From a virus: a DNA stretch of 34,936 nucleotides. Below the pieces are notes generated by a model. That model had not been told where the DNA came from, did not search any database, and worked only from the letters and a program-made list of their open reading frames with translations. The stretch lies in the IMG/VR virus record IMGVR_UViG_3300031521_000217, positions 1 to 34,936 of that record, one strand, 5' to 3'. The position numbers and the translations under genes were made by a program. Below, piece after piece: positions 14,718-22,222 of this stretch (its first letter is position 1; every line of letters begins with the position of its first letter).

Positions 14718-14980
14718 TATATATTAAAAAATTTGAAAGTTTAGATATTGAAAAATCGAGATACAAAGAAGGTAATATTGTAAAAATCATAGATACTGAT
14801 ACTGATGATATTGGAATGATTGATTATTGTGGCTACATTAATGATAAATATATTTATACTATTAAAACAATACAAGGAAGTCGTATGAGATTCTATTATG
14901 ATGATGATTTACAATTAGCATCAAAAGATGAAATTAATCTATTCCTAGCAGCAAATGCAGCAAAAAAATATAATTTATGA
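14714..14980 (+). CDS. End-tagged family protein with SH3-like core
   Basis: 88 residues: MIYIKKFESLDIEKSR, then YKEGNIVKIIDTDTDDIGMI and DYCGYINDKYIYTIKTIQGS, consistent with a small SH3-like beta barrel, then LASKDEINLFLAANAAKKYNL. The Ala-rich run just before KYNL is shared with the gene at 13197. It overlaps both neighbours by ATGA. Confidence 0.8.
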   Translation: MIYIKKFESLDIEKSRYKEGNIVKIIDTDTDDIGMIDYCGYINDKYIYTIKTIQGSRMRFYYDDDLQLASKDEINLFLAANAAKKYNL

Positions 14981-15288
14981 AAAATTTAAAAAGTAAGTCA
15001 GAATTCATTTTAGAAAACATGAAACATATACTATTATGCGTCAAGTCAACTGATCCAGACTTCTATTGGAAATTTACAAAAGGTAAAAAATATACAATAT
15101 ATTTGTCAAAATTTGGAACTAGATTAAAAGATGACAATAATAAATTTTGTTGTATTGATGGTTGGAGAGACTTTAATTATTTAAATACAAATGTTGATGT
15201 GTTTGAATATGCAGATGGAATATTCACAACAGATAATACATTAGAAGATTATGAGTTAAGAATACAATCTGAAAAATATAATTTATGA
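14977..15288 (+). CDS. End-tagged family protein, last of array 1
   Basis: 103 residues: MKNLKSKSEFILENMKH, a core with ILLCVKSTDPDFYWKFTKGK and KYTIYLSKFGTRLKDDNNKF (possibly a small beta barrel), and DYELRIQSEKYNL. The N-terminus has F-I-L-E-N, the strongest likeness in this array to a T4 capsid-targeting peptide. It ends the array: although ATGA occurs at its stop, the frame that follows codes only about ten residues, so KYNL is kept without a downstream gene. Confidence 0.78.
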   Translation: MKNLKSKSEFILENMKHILLCVKSTDPDFYWKFTKGKKYTIYLSKFGTRLKDDNNKFCCIDGWRDFNYLNTNVDVFEYADGIFTTDNTLEDYELRIQSEKYNL

Positions 15289-15335
15289 GAATAAATTATT
15301 TTTTTATTCAAACTTAATCATGAGTACTCACTATA

Positions 15336-15347
15336 TTTATATATAGA
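15336..15347 (+). promoter_or_regulatory. Candidate phage promoter element TTTATATATAGA
   Basis: Variant of TTTATATATACT, 13 bases before the endonuclease ATG at 15361, in a 72-base gap between genes. Confidence 0.42.
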
Positions 15348-15360
15348 AACAAAAAAACAT

Positions 15361-17184
15361 ATGAAAGAATTAAAAAATATAATAACAGATAAAGCAAATA
15401 ATATAGGTTCATTATGTTTATTTATAAATAAAAGAGATAACTATGTAAAAGAAATAAACAATTATATTGATAATGAACTAATTGAAAAAACTGATGTGAA
15501 AAAATTATCGTTATCTCAAAAAATATACATATATTTTAATGATGATTCTAACATATTTTGTGATTGTGGAAAGTTAAAAAATTGGAAATCATTCAAATAT
15601 GGTTGGACAAAAACTTGCGGAAATAGAGAATGTATTAATAAAAGTACAATAAATACTAATATTCATTTATATGGTGTTGACAATCCCATGAAAAATGAAA
15701 AAATAAAAAAATTATCACAAGAGAGAACATTTGAAAAATATGGTTTCACATCAGCATCTAAAAATGATGAAATTAAACAAAAAATTAGCATAAAGTTAAA
15801 TAGTAGAACAAAAGAAGAAAAATTAGAAACAATAAAAAAGAGAATAGAAAAATGGGAAAATAAAGATGATGTAGAGAGAAATAAAATAAGTGAGAAAAGA
15901 AAAGAAACAATAAATAACACATCTCTTGAAGATAAAAATAAAACTACAGAAAAGCGAAAGGAAACTTGTTTAAAAAAATATAATAGCGAATATGCTATAA
16001 CATCAAAAGATGTAAGAGAAAAAATATTAAACACTTTTAACGATAAATTTAATGGCAATTCGCCATTTTGTGACAGTAAAGTCAAAAACAAAGCATTAGA
16101 TTCATATAAAAAACAACATATAGAATATATAAAGAATAATGTCAAAAAATCAAATTGTGAATACGTTTCACATATAGATAAAGGAAACGCAAATATTGAA
16201 TATGTTTTATTATGTCTAAGAACAAATAATACTTTTACAATCGGATATTCAAATCTAAGAATTAGAATATTAGGTAGTTTAGAAATATCTCCTTATTTCA
16301 GACAAACACACGGAAAATCTGAGATGGAAGAAAAATTATATCTCTTTATAAAAAAAAATTACAATGGAGAAATATTGATAAATAGTAGAAACATAATATC
16401 ACCAGTAGAGTTAGATATTTACTTACCAGAATTAAAATTAGCATTAGAATTTAATGGATTATATTGGCATAGTGAAGCATATAAAAATAACAACTATCAT
16501 TTAACTAAAACTGAAGAATGTGAAAAGTATGGAATACAATTAATTCAAATTTATGAAGATGATTGGATTTATAAGCAAGATATAATTAAATCTATGATAT
16601 TAAATAAATTAAATAAAAGTGAAAATAAAATATATGCAAGAAAATGTAAAATAAAAGAAATAGCTGACAATAAATTAGTCAGAGATTTTTTAAACAAAAA
16701 CCACATTCAAGGATTTATTGGATCTAAAATTAAACTAGGTTTATTTTATAATAATGAATTAGTAAGTCTAATGACTTTTGGTAATCTTAGAATCGCTATG
16801 GGTAAAAAAGAAACGGTAGAAGGAGAATATGAACTTTTAAGATTCTGCAATAAAATAGATACTAACGTAATTGGTGGTGCTAGCAAATTATTTAAATATT
16901 TTATTAATAATTACAATTCAATTGAAATAATATCATATGCCGATAGAAGTATTAGCCAAGGTAAATTATATGAAACTTTAGGATTTAAATATCAAGGTAA
17001 AACAACACCAAATTATTATTATATTGTTGACGATATTAAACGACATAGATTTAATTTTAGGAAAGATGTATTAGTTAAACAAGGATATGATAAAAATAAA
17101 ACTGAACACGAAATAATGTTAGAAAGAAAAATACTTAGAATTTACGATTCTGGAAATTTAAAATTTATATATACTAAAAAATAA
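15361..17184 (+). CDS. Large homing endonuclease: zinc module, Vsr-like nuclease, Mom-like GNAT domain
   Basis: 607 residues. N-terminal zinc-type module with C67, C69, C86, C91 (CDCG...CGNREC). Then come YGVDNP/KYGF-type DNA-binding repeats and long Lys/Glu helices (100-270). A Vsr-like nuclease carries LDIYLPELKLALEFNGLYWH near 350-370 and IQLIQIYEDDW. The C-terminal domain (about 425-600) has KNHIQGFIGSKIKLGLFYNN, ELVSLMTFG, YELLRFCNK, GGASKLFKYFI, EIISYADRS and GKLYETLGFKYQGKT, which I read as a GNAT fold like that of phage Mom proteins. It closely parallels the protein at 31247. It sits just before a probable structural gene, a common homing position. Confidence 0.82.
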   Translation: MKELKNIITDKANNIGSLCLFINKRDNYVKEINNYIDNELIEKTDVKKLSLSQKIYIYFNDDSNIFCDCGKLKNWKSFKYGWTKTCGNRECINKSTINTNIHLYGVDNPMKNEKIKKLSQERTFEKYGFTSASKNDEIKQKISIKLNSRTKEEKLETIKKRIEKWENKDDVERNKISEKRKETINNTSLEDKNKTTEKRKETCLKKYNSEYAITSKDVREKILNTFNDKFNGNSPFCDSKVKNKALDSYKKQHIEYIKNNVKKSNCEYVSHIDKGNANIEYVLLCLRTNNTFTIGYSNLRIRILGSLEISPYFRQTHGKSEMEEKLYLFIKKNYNGEILINSRNIISPVELDIYLPELKLALEFNGLYWHSEAYKNNNYHLTKTEECEKYGIQLIQIYEDDWIYKQDIIKSMILNKLNKSENKIYARKCKIKEIADNKLVRDFLNKNHIQGFIGSKIKLGLFYNNELVSLMTFGNLRIAMGKKETVEGEYELLRFCNKIDTNVIGGASKLFKYFINNYNSIEIISYADRSISQGKLYETLGFKYQGKTTPNYYYIVDDIKRHRFNFRKDVLVKQGYDKNKTEHEIMLERKILRIYDSGNLKFIYTKK

Positions 17185-17194
17185 TATAATTAAC

Positions 17195-17947
17195 ATGTCA
17201 ATGACCATTGATCAATTAGTAGATATCATACAAGCGGATTTAACAATTTCAGGACTTTTTGATAAAATAATACCTGATATGGAAATAATTAGAATTGTAA
17301 GAGAAGAAGCATTAGAATGGTTTTATAAAAATTATCAATTCTCTAAAATAAAAATGTTTTACTACTTAGAAAAGAGTTTTATACAAACTGAAGAATATAA
17401 TAGAAATCAAACTATTGTGATGCCACCTGAAGTTGAAGATATAGTTAGAATAGTTAAAATTGACAATCCCACTATGTTTCGTCTTGGAATACAAGCTCCT
17501 AACCTATCCATAAATCTGGGAGTTACTAATCAGCCATTTTTAACATCTTTTGTTACAACAGCAGGTGAACTTGGAGTATATCGTTCAGTTATTAGTAATT
17601 TCTCAGATCAGATTAATAAAATGACTGCGAACACTCTTAGATTCAATTTTAACCACATAAACAAGCATCTTAATTTTTTAACTATGATAAATACTGACAT
17701 GATGTTAGAAGTTTATACAAGAATTGAAGAGGAAGAACTTTTTGATAATGTTTATTTCAAACAATATGCTATTGGCTACGCCCAAATGCGTATGGGTCAA
17801 GCACTTGGAAGATTAAATTTTAATATGCCAGGTAATTTTCAATATAACTCAGCCGACATCATTGCACAAGGTAAAGAAAAAATGGATTTGGTTATTGAAA
17901 AAGTTAGAGCAGAGACCAACACTGCTTGGTTTATTATGGATAGATAA
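17195..17947 (+). CDS. Probable virion structural protein (neck/connector-like)
   Basis: 250 residues, beginning MSMTIDQLVDIIQADLTISG, with EEALEWFYKNYQFSKIKMFY and VMPPEVEDIVRIVKIDNPT, a helical N-terminus followed by a beta-rich part, and a helical C-terminus (QYAIGYAQMRMGQALGRLNF). This layout and its more balanced codon use resemble conserved structural genes of large myoviruses, possibly a neck or head-completion protein. It has no zinc or enzyme motif. I cannot name the T4 equivalent with confidence. A terminator follows it directly. Confidence 0.55.
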   Translation: MSMTIDQLVDIIQADLTISGLFDKIIPDMEIIRIVREEALEWFYKNYQFSKIKMFYYLEKSFIQTEEYNRNQTIVMPPEVEDIVRIVKIDNPTMFRLGIQAPNLSINLGVTNQPFLTSFVTTAGELGVYRSVISNFSDQINKMTANTLRFNFNHINKHLNFLTMINTDMMLEVYTRIEEEELFDNVYFKQYAIGYAQMRMGQALGRLNFNMPGNFQYNSADIIAQGKEKMDLVIEKVRAETNTAWFIMDR

Positions 17948-17949
17948 TA

Positions 17950-17975
17950 AAAAACCATCAGAAATGATGGTTTTT
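17950..17975. terminator. Bidirectional terminator with GAAA loop
   Basis: 11-bp stem AAAAACCATCA / TGATGGTTTTT closed by GAAA, between convergent genes ending at 17947 and 17981. Confidence 0.9.
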
Positions 17976-17980
17976 ATTTT

Positions 17981-18406
17981 TTAATCTTTTCTTCCTGAAA
18001 CATATCTATCTTTATATGTTTTATTAAAATTTGAAAACTTTATATGCTTATCATCAATATCTATATCAAAGCTATACAATTTGCTATCGGTATTCAACAA
18101 TTCTCTTATTTTCTCAACTTTAATGTGTGATCTGTTTTCAAAGTCTGAAATTTCAAATTTTAAAAGATCATTTTCATCAATATGAGCTTTAAAATCTGGT
18201 AATCTTAAAAACTCCATAATTCTATTGACTAATTTTCCGAACTTCTCAGAACCTTTTCTATACTCACCGAAGTATTCTTTAAAGTTCTTTATTCTATTCT
18301 CACCACCAGCATTTGTTGCAGCCATAGGTATCTTACCCTCAGGTCCCGCTGCTGTTGGAACATGAAAATTATTATCTGATGATTTAGCACTAAAATTAGT
18401 TATCAT
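17981..18406 (-). CDS. Hypothetical 141-residue protein
   Basis: The N-terminal 35 residues (MITNFSAKSSDNNFHVPTAA, GPEGKIPMAATNAGG) are Ala/Gly/Pro/Ser-rich and probably flexible, unlike the Lys/Asn style of nearby genes. They are followed by RIKNFKEYFGEYRKGSEKFG and a possible small alpha/beta domain (FKAHIDENDLLKFEISDFEN, YSFDIDIDDKHIKFSNFNKT). An internal ATG (MAATNAGG) could also start it. No family is recognised. It is the last gene of the minus-strand unit that begins at 21428. Confidence 0.65.
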   Translation of the reverse strand: MITNFSAKSSDNNFHVPTAAGPEGKIPMAATNAGGENRIKNFKEYFGEYRKGSEKFGKLVNRIMEFLRLPDFKAHIDENDLLKFEISDFENRSHIKVEKIRELLNTDSKLYSFDIDIDDKHIKFSNFNKTYKDRYVSGRKD

Positions 18407-18421
18407 ACTCTTTTTATTTTT

Positions 18422-18721
18422 TTACATTTTATTTATAAAATCTTCAAGATTATATATTTTTACACTTAAAAGATTATTCAAAAAATTAAACACACAATCA
18501 GTTGTATCAAATATATCAAGTAGTTTGTTAAACAAATATACAGTTTCATTTTTAATTGGTGCATTTATATCACAATAAAATTGATAATAGCCATCTTCTC
18601 TCTCTTCCAATTTAAGATTTGATACTAATAAATCATCAAACATAAAATTAAATTTATCTTTAAATTCTTGTATTAAAATATCCGAGTTTTCTGATATATT
18701 TTCAAATTTTTTTATTTTCAT
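18422..18721 (-). CDS. N-tagged family protein lacking the KYNL end
   Basis: 99 residues: MKIKKFENISENSD, very close to the N-terminus of the gene at 13197, then an unrecognised alpha/beta core (LQFMFDDLLV-like stretch, LEEREDGYYQFYCDINAPI). It ends LEDFINKM and not KYNL, so the two tags can be uncoupled. Its core may be related to that of the protein at 19691 (both have a TVYLFNKLLDIFD/NYTIFKQFFDIFYD-like helix). It lies one base after the preceding tagged gene. Confidence 0.72.
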   Translation of the reverse strand: MKIKKFENISENSDILIQEFKDKFNFMFDDLLVSNLKLEEREDGYYQFYCDINAPIKNETVYLFNKLLDIFDTTDCVFNFLNNLLSVKIYNLEDFINKM

Positions 18722-18722
18722 T

Positions 18723-19010
18723 TTATAAATTATATTTTTTTGCAGATAATTCTTCTGGTGTTAAAGGTATCAATTTATTTTTTTCTATTGTTATTCTACC
18801 ATATTTTTCATCATCTATCACACATATCGCTTGTCCACCTAAAAGTCCACCCAATAAACTCATTTCGCCTTTAACAACATCATCTCTTACAAATTTACAA
18901 TATCTAGTTTCACCAGAATTATCTATATATTTAAATTCGTCACCAGATTTTAAAAAATTAGGTTTTGATAATAACCAATCTTTAAAACTTTCAAATTTTT
19001 GGATTTTCAT
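18723..19010 (-). CDS. End-tagged family protein, SH3-like
   Basis: 95 residues: MKIQKFESFKDWLLSKPNFL, then KSGDEFKYIDNSGETRYCKF and VVKGEMSLLGGLLGGQAICV with a Gly/Leu-rich turn, consistent with a small beta barrel, and IPLTPEELSAKKYNL. The next gene's ATG is one base past the TAA stop, so here there is no ATGA overlap although the codons of KYNL are the same. Confidence 0.78.
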   Translation of the reverse strand: MKIQKFESFKDWLLSKPNFLKSGDEFKYIDNSGETRYCKFVRDDVVKGEMSLLGGLLGGQAICVIDDEKYGRITIEKNKLIPLTPEELSAKKYNL

Positions 19011-19340
19011 AAATTATATTTTTTTATATTCATTTTTATCTCTAATTCTTCTTTTGATGAAGAAAAGTATACAATCTCATTTCTATCAAATCCCATATTA
19101 TTTTGACTTCTTTGGCTTCTTTGATATGGTACTATATCATCAAATTCTACAGTATATGGCAATGATGCTCTATAATTTATATCTATAACCTTTCCAATAT
19201 GAGTATCAATAAAATTTACAAAAATAAAATCTGTAGACTCTGTTGGTTTAACATCCAATATAACATAATCACCAACCACTGGACTTTCGCCTTTTAGATT
19301 TTCAAATCGTTTGATATATATCATAAATTATATTTTTTTG
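18995..19340 (-). repeat. Recurrent gene-junction sequence, array 2
   Basis: The minus-strand junctions near 19007-19010 and 19321-19324 read AAATATAATTTATGA, as in arrays 1 and 3. The two outer junctions of this array (18723 and 19691) keep KYNL coding but use TAA and a one-base gap. Confidence 0.65.
19007..19324 (-). CDS. End-tagged family protein with SH3-like GDYV core
   Basis: 105 residues: MIYIKRFENLKGE, then PVVGDYVILDVKPTESTDFI, FVNFIDTHIGKVIDINYRAS and LPYTVEFDDIVPY, an SH3-like barrel with the same layout as the protein at 33759 (FENFINSNVGRISDI), then EIVYFSSSKEELEIKMNIKK and YNL. The two form a recognisable subfamily in separate arrays, pointing to duplication and transfer between arrays. 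ATGA overlaps lie on both sides. Confidence 0.82.
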   Translation of the reverse strand: MIYIKRFENLKGESPVVGDYVILDVKPTESTDFIFVNFIDTHIGKVIDINYRASLPYTVEFDDIVPYQRSQRSQNNMGFDRNEIVYFSSSKEELEIKMNIKKYNL

Positions 19341-19689
19341 CATCAGCTTTAAGTATATTCTGTTCTATTTGAAGTTTATATTGTTCTATTTCTTCAGGTG
19401 ACATAAATATATAATATTCGTATCCATATCCTTCAACTTTAAAATTAACTCCATTTTTCCAAATTGAAACATCTGTAACTGACAATTTATTTCTTTTAAC
19501 TGTATATGGATGAGGACCAATTTCTGGTATATAAGAATCATCTTTAGATAATTTTATATATTTTTCTATCACAAATTCTGAAAGCAATTTTATAAATTCT
19601 TTACATTTTTGATGTTCAATAATCATAGTTTTAATTGACTTATCAATATCACTATTTTTTTCTAATATTTTAAATCTATCTATCTTCAT
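19321..19689 (-). CDS. End-tagged family protein, unknown core
   Basis: 122 residues: MKIDRFKILEKNSDIDKSIK, a helical segment (MIIEHQKCKEFIKLLSEFVI), a possible beta sheet (TVKRNKLSVTDVSIWKNGVN, FKVEGYGYEYYIF), and MSPEEIEQYKLQIEQNILKA followed by DAKKYNL. The C-terminal helix is longer than in other members. No domain is recognised. Confidence 0.77.
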   Translation of the reverse strand: MKIDRFKILEKNSDIDKSIKTMIIEHQKCKEFIKLLSEFVIEKYIKLSKDDSYIPEIGPHPYTVKRNKLSVTDVSIWKNGVNFKVEGYGYEYYIFMSPEEIEQYKLQIEQNILKADAKKYNL

Positions 19690-19690
19690 A

Positions 19691-20008
19691 TTATAAATTG
19701 TAATTTTTTGTATTTTTTATCAATTCTAAATCATCAATAATTGAAGTAATATTATCATGAACATTAGCAACAAATGATTTATCATGAAACCTAAACTCTA
19801 TTTTATTATCATAAAAAATATCAAAGAACTGTTTAAAAATAGTATAATTTTCAAGTTTTAAAAGTATATTTATTGTAATTGTTATATTATAAAATATTTT
19901 ATGAGTACCACTATCACGAAAAGCCTGTACTCCTAATTTACCAATAAACAATTCATTATCATCTAAATCTAATGTTATATGTTTCTCAAATGTTTTTAAA
20001 TATTTCAT
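19691..20008 (-). CDS. End-tagged family protein, unknown core
   Basis: 105 residues: MKYLKTFEKHITLDLDDNEL, then FIGKLGVQAFRDSGTHKIFY and NITITINILLKLENYTIFKQ, an alpha/beta core not recognised, and IIDDLELIKNTKNYNL, a KNYNL variant of the end. It begins one base after the stop of the amidoligase-like gene, so it is probably cotranscribed with it. Confidence 0.76.
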   Translation of the reverse strand: MKYLKTFEKHITLDLDDNELFIGKLGVQAFRDSGTHKIFYNITITINILLKLENYTIFKQFFDIFYDNKIEFRFHDKSFVANVHDNITSIIDDLELIKNTKNYNL

Positions 20009-20009
20009 A

Positions 20010-21428
20010 TCACCATTTTTTTCCTTTTATATCAGGTATTTTCATATTTTTCAAATCTTGAACACCAGTTTCCTTTTTATCATCACCAACAGATTTAGTA
20101 TTAAAATAATTATTCATATCAGTTGCAATTTTAACTGAATCTTCTATAATAGCATTTGGTCCAATTTTACACATTCTTAATACTGTATTACCTTTAACAG
20201 CACAGTCAACATAACACTGATATAAATAGCAATCACTTACTTCAGAATCAACATCAATTTTAGCATTTTCTATCTTAGAGTTAAAGATATCACTATCCAT
20301 AACATCACCACCATGTATAGTACCATTAACTAATTCAGATGATATAAAGTTACAACTGGTATATCTTCCACTATTCATAGAGCACTCAATAAAATCAATA
20401 TTATCAATATCAAAAATAGTTTTGAATGTAGCATCTACCAATTCTATTCTATTAACTTGTGTATCTAAATTTATAATACAATCTTTAAGATTATAAATAT
20501 TTCTCATCATCTCATACACTTCATTAAAAATCGTATCATAATATGCCTTAATTATACCATATTCGCTTATTTTATCTACTTGAAAATCAATTGTAGGAAA
20601 CTCAGCAATAAAATCATCATAGTTATTAAAAGATTTGAAAATATTAATATTTTCAAACAAATAATCTTGTAATTTTTTCAAATCATCTTCATCAAGTTTT
20701 GCATCACAACAATTCCAAGCTAACGCAATAAAATAATCCATCAAAGATAAAATATCAGCAGTCTTTTTATGATAATCTAAGCCACCAATATATCTACATT
20801 CTAAACGTTGACCAACCGTATCAATATTTTCAATTGGTTTAAAATTTACACCAAAATACTTGGTGTCAGGAAGTTGAACATTTGTTTGTAGCAAATCAAC
20901 AGCATTTGTAGAATAATCATATCCTTTAAATGGTATCAACGTCTTTATGCTCTTGGCATAAATATTATTTTTTCTTTCTGGAAAAAAGTTATAAATATAG
21001 TCTTCATCAACTTCTAATATCATCTTTAACTTATTCAGATTATTTAAAACTTTTCCATCTCCTATATCTTCAAAAGATATATTTATATGTAGTGAACATT
21101 TTTCATCAGTTCTAGCATATTTATCTAAAATCTTTAAAATTTTCAGTAAAATGAGTTTAGCATTTGTATATGGTATTGGTCCAGTTATTAATTCTACTAA
21201 ATTTGCACCACCACTTAAATCTGGTTCCAACTTAAAATTATTTTCATCTGGTTTAAAATCAGAGTGATACTTACGAAAACCACTTGTTTTGATTGGTGCT
21301 AGTTCATTGTTTAATAACTCAAGTAATTTGTAATATGATCTGTCAGTATAAAACTCAAATTCAAAGCCAATTACTGAATTTTTTAGTTTATCAAAATCTT
21401 TTATATATTCATTAGAATAAATTTTCAT
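20010..21428 (-). CDS. Amidoligase-like protein with C-terminal beta-helix
   Basis: 472 residues. SVIGFEFEFYTD (Glu23, Glu25), then KLEPDLSGGANLVELITGP (about 66-84), then EKCSLHINISFED (about 109-120) follow the motif order of the putative amidoligase family in the glutamine synthetase-like ATP-grasp-like COOH-NH2 ligase group. These would form amide bonds on a peptide, lipid or DNA-linked substrate. The last 130 residues (SMNSGRYTSCNFISSELVNG, IENAKIDVDSEVSDCYLYQC) look like a pentapeptide/beta-helix fold. The N-terminus MKIYSNEYIKDFD resembles the local tags. It leads the minus-strand unit down to 17981. The substrate is unknown. Confidence 0.65.
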   Translation of the reverse strand: MKIYSNEYIKDFDKLKNSVIGFEFEFYTDRSYYKLLELLNNELAPIKTSGFRKYHSDFKPDENNFKLEPDLSGGANLVELITGPIPYTNAKLILLKILKILDKYARTDEKCSLHINISFEDIGDGKVLNNLNKLKMILEVDEDYIYNFFPERKNNIYAKSIKTLIPFKGYDYSTNAVDLLQTNVQLPDTKYFGVNFKPIENIDTVGQRLECRYIGGLDYHKKTADILSLMDYFIALAWNCCDAKLDEDDLKKLQDYLFENINIFKSFNNYDDFIAEFPTIDFQVDKISEYGIIKAYYDTIFNEVYEMMRNIYNLKDCIINLDTQVNRIELVDATFKTIFDIDNIDFIECSMNSGRYTSCNFISSELVNGTIHGGDVMDSDIFNSKIENAKIDVDSEVSDCYLYQCYVDCAVKGNTVLRMCKIGPNAIIEDSVKIATDMNNYFNTKSVGDDKKETGVQDLKNMKIPDIKGKKW

Positions 21429-21447
21429 TCTTATTATTATATTTTAC

Positions 21448-21459
21448 GGTATATATAAA
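21448..21459 (-). promoter_or_regulatory. Candidate phage promoter element TTTATATATACC
   Basis: Eleven of twelve bases match TTTATATATACT; 19 bases before the ATG at 21428. It is divergent from the exact match at 21475-21486. Confidence 0.48.
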
Positions 21460-21474
21460 AATTCTAATGTTATT

Positions 21475-21486
21475 TTTATATATACT
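21475..21486 (+). promoter_or_regulatory. Candidate phage promoter element TTTATATATACT
   Basis: Exact 12-base match to 417-428 and 11495-11506, 22 bases before the ATG at 21509, head of a five-gene operon. Confidence 0.52.
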
Positions 21487-21508
21487 CAAAAATAATTAGT
21501 ATCTTTGT

Positions 21509-22222
21509 ATGAGAGTAAATAAATTTAATGAAGAAATGAAAACTGTAAATTATTCAGACTTAAAAAATTGGAATGTTGATAAACTATCACAACCAAAAAT
21601 TATAATAGGTAACAAAGAGCTAAATATAAAATTAGGTTCTGAGGTTTCAAAATTATTAGAAGAATATGGATTATTTATAGATGTGAATGAAGGTGATTGG
21701 ATGAAAAAATATCAATTATTATTACCAGATGAAACAAATCTAATAGAATATAGAGTTAGTATAGGAGAAAAAGAAACTTGGGAAGACTTTCTGGATTATA
21801 ATGGATATGAATATGATGAGTTATCAAAAAAAGAAAAAAAAGAAATAGACAAAGAGTTTGAAAAACGTGAAGTTATTTCTGATCCACCAATTGAGTTTTC
21901 TGTATTTTTACCAAATAATGTAGAAAATTTAGAATATGCGGCATTAGCAGATGCTTCTGTATATTTGAAGTTGCTATCAGATAGTAATTTGAAAGGTATA
22001 ATGCACGGACATTGTGATCGTAATGTTTTTGGTGATGAAACATATGGAGTTAAAGCATTTCTAAAACTAAAAAAAATTAAAATAAATAACGATAATATAG
22101 AAGATTTACTAATAGTCGAAAGCAGACTTTATAAAGACAGCAAAGCGTTTACTTTATTTGAAGATGTTTTAGAAGGAAATTTTAAACCTTTTTTTAATGA
22201 TTGGCTAAACTTAATTAAATGA
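21509..22222 (+). CDS. Hypothetical 237-residue protein, operon head
   Basis: MRVNKFNEEMKTVNYSDLKN at the start resembles the local N-terminal tags. The rest is not recognised: an acidic alpha/beta protein with EYGLFIDVNEGDWMKKYQLL, IEFSVFLPNNVENLEYAALA and GIMHGHCDRNVFGDETYGVK. The His/Cys/Asp cluster in HGHCDRN could be a metal or active site, but this is speculation. The stop overlaps the Dam-like gene start (ATGA, 22219-22222). Confidence 0.7.
   Translation: MRVNKFNEEMKTVNYSDLKNWNVDKLSQPKIIIGNKELNIKLGSEVSKLLEEYGLFIDVNEGDWMKKYQLLLPDETNLIEYRVSIGEKETWEDFLDYNGYEYDELSKKEKKEIDKEFEKREVISDPPIEFSVFLPNNVENLEYAALADASVYLKLLSDSNLKGIMHGHCDRNVFGDETYGVKAFLKLKKIKINNDNIEDLLIVESRLYKDSKAFTLFEDVLEGNFKPFFNDWLNLIK

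Larger units (their letters stand above)
13467..14995 (+). repeat. Recurrent gene-junction sequence, array 1
   Basis: Five successive gene junctions (near 13481, 14119, 14355, 14714, 14977) share AAATAYAAYTTATGA around the stop/start overlap, flanked by an A-rich codon run before and AAATATTTAAAA-like codons after it. The core sequences between the junctions are unrelated. The variants differ at synonymous positions (TAC/TAT, AAT/AAC). Confidence 0.7.

Noticed and set aside
15289-15312. Terminator after array 1
   Set aside because: Only a 7-bp AT stem (GAATAAA/TTTATTC) with the T-run inside the loop; too weak to call.
15663-16145. 160-residue antisense ORF inside the large endonuclease
   Set aside because: A Phe/Leu/Ser-rich translation of the reverse strand of a Lys/Glu-rich helical region; no start context or neighbours.
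15361-17184. Restriction-modification enzyme
   Set aside because: A nuclease and a possible modification domain are fused, but the YGV repeats, zinc module, close relative at 31247 and gene position fit a homing endonuclease better.
21500-21507. TATCTTTG before the 21509 gene as a host promoter
   Set aside because: It lies one base before the ATG, so transcription would begin inside the gene; the TTTATATATACT at 21475 fits better.
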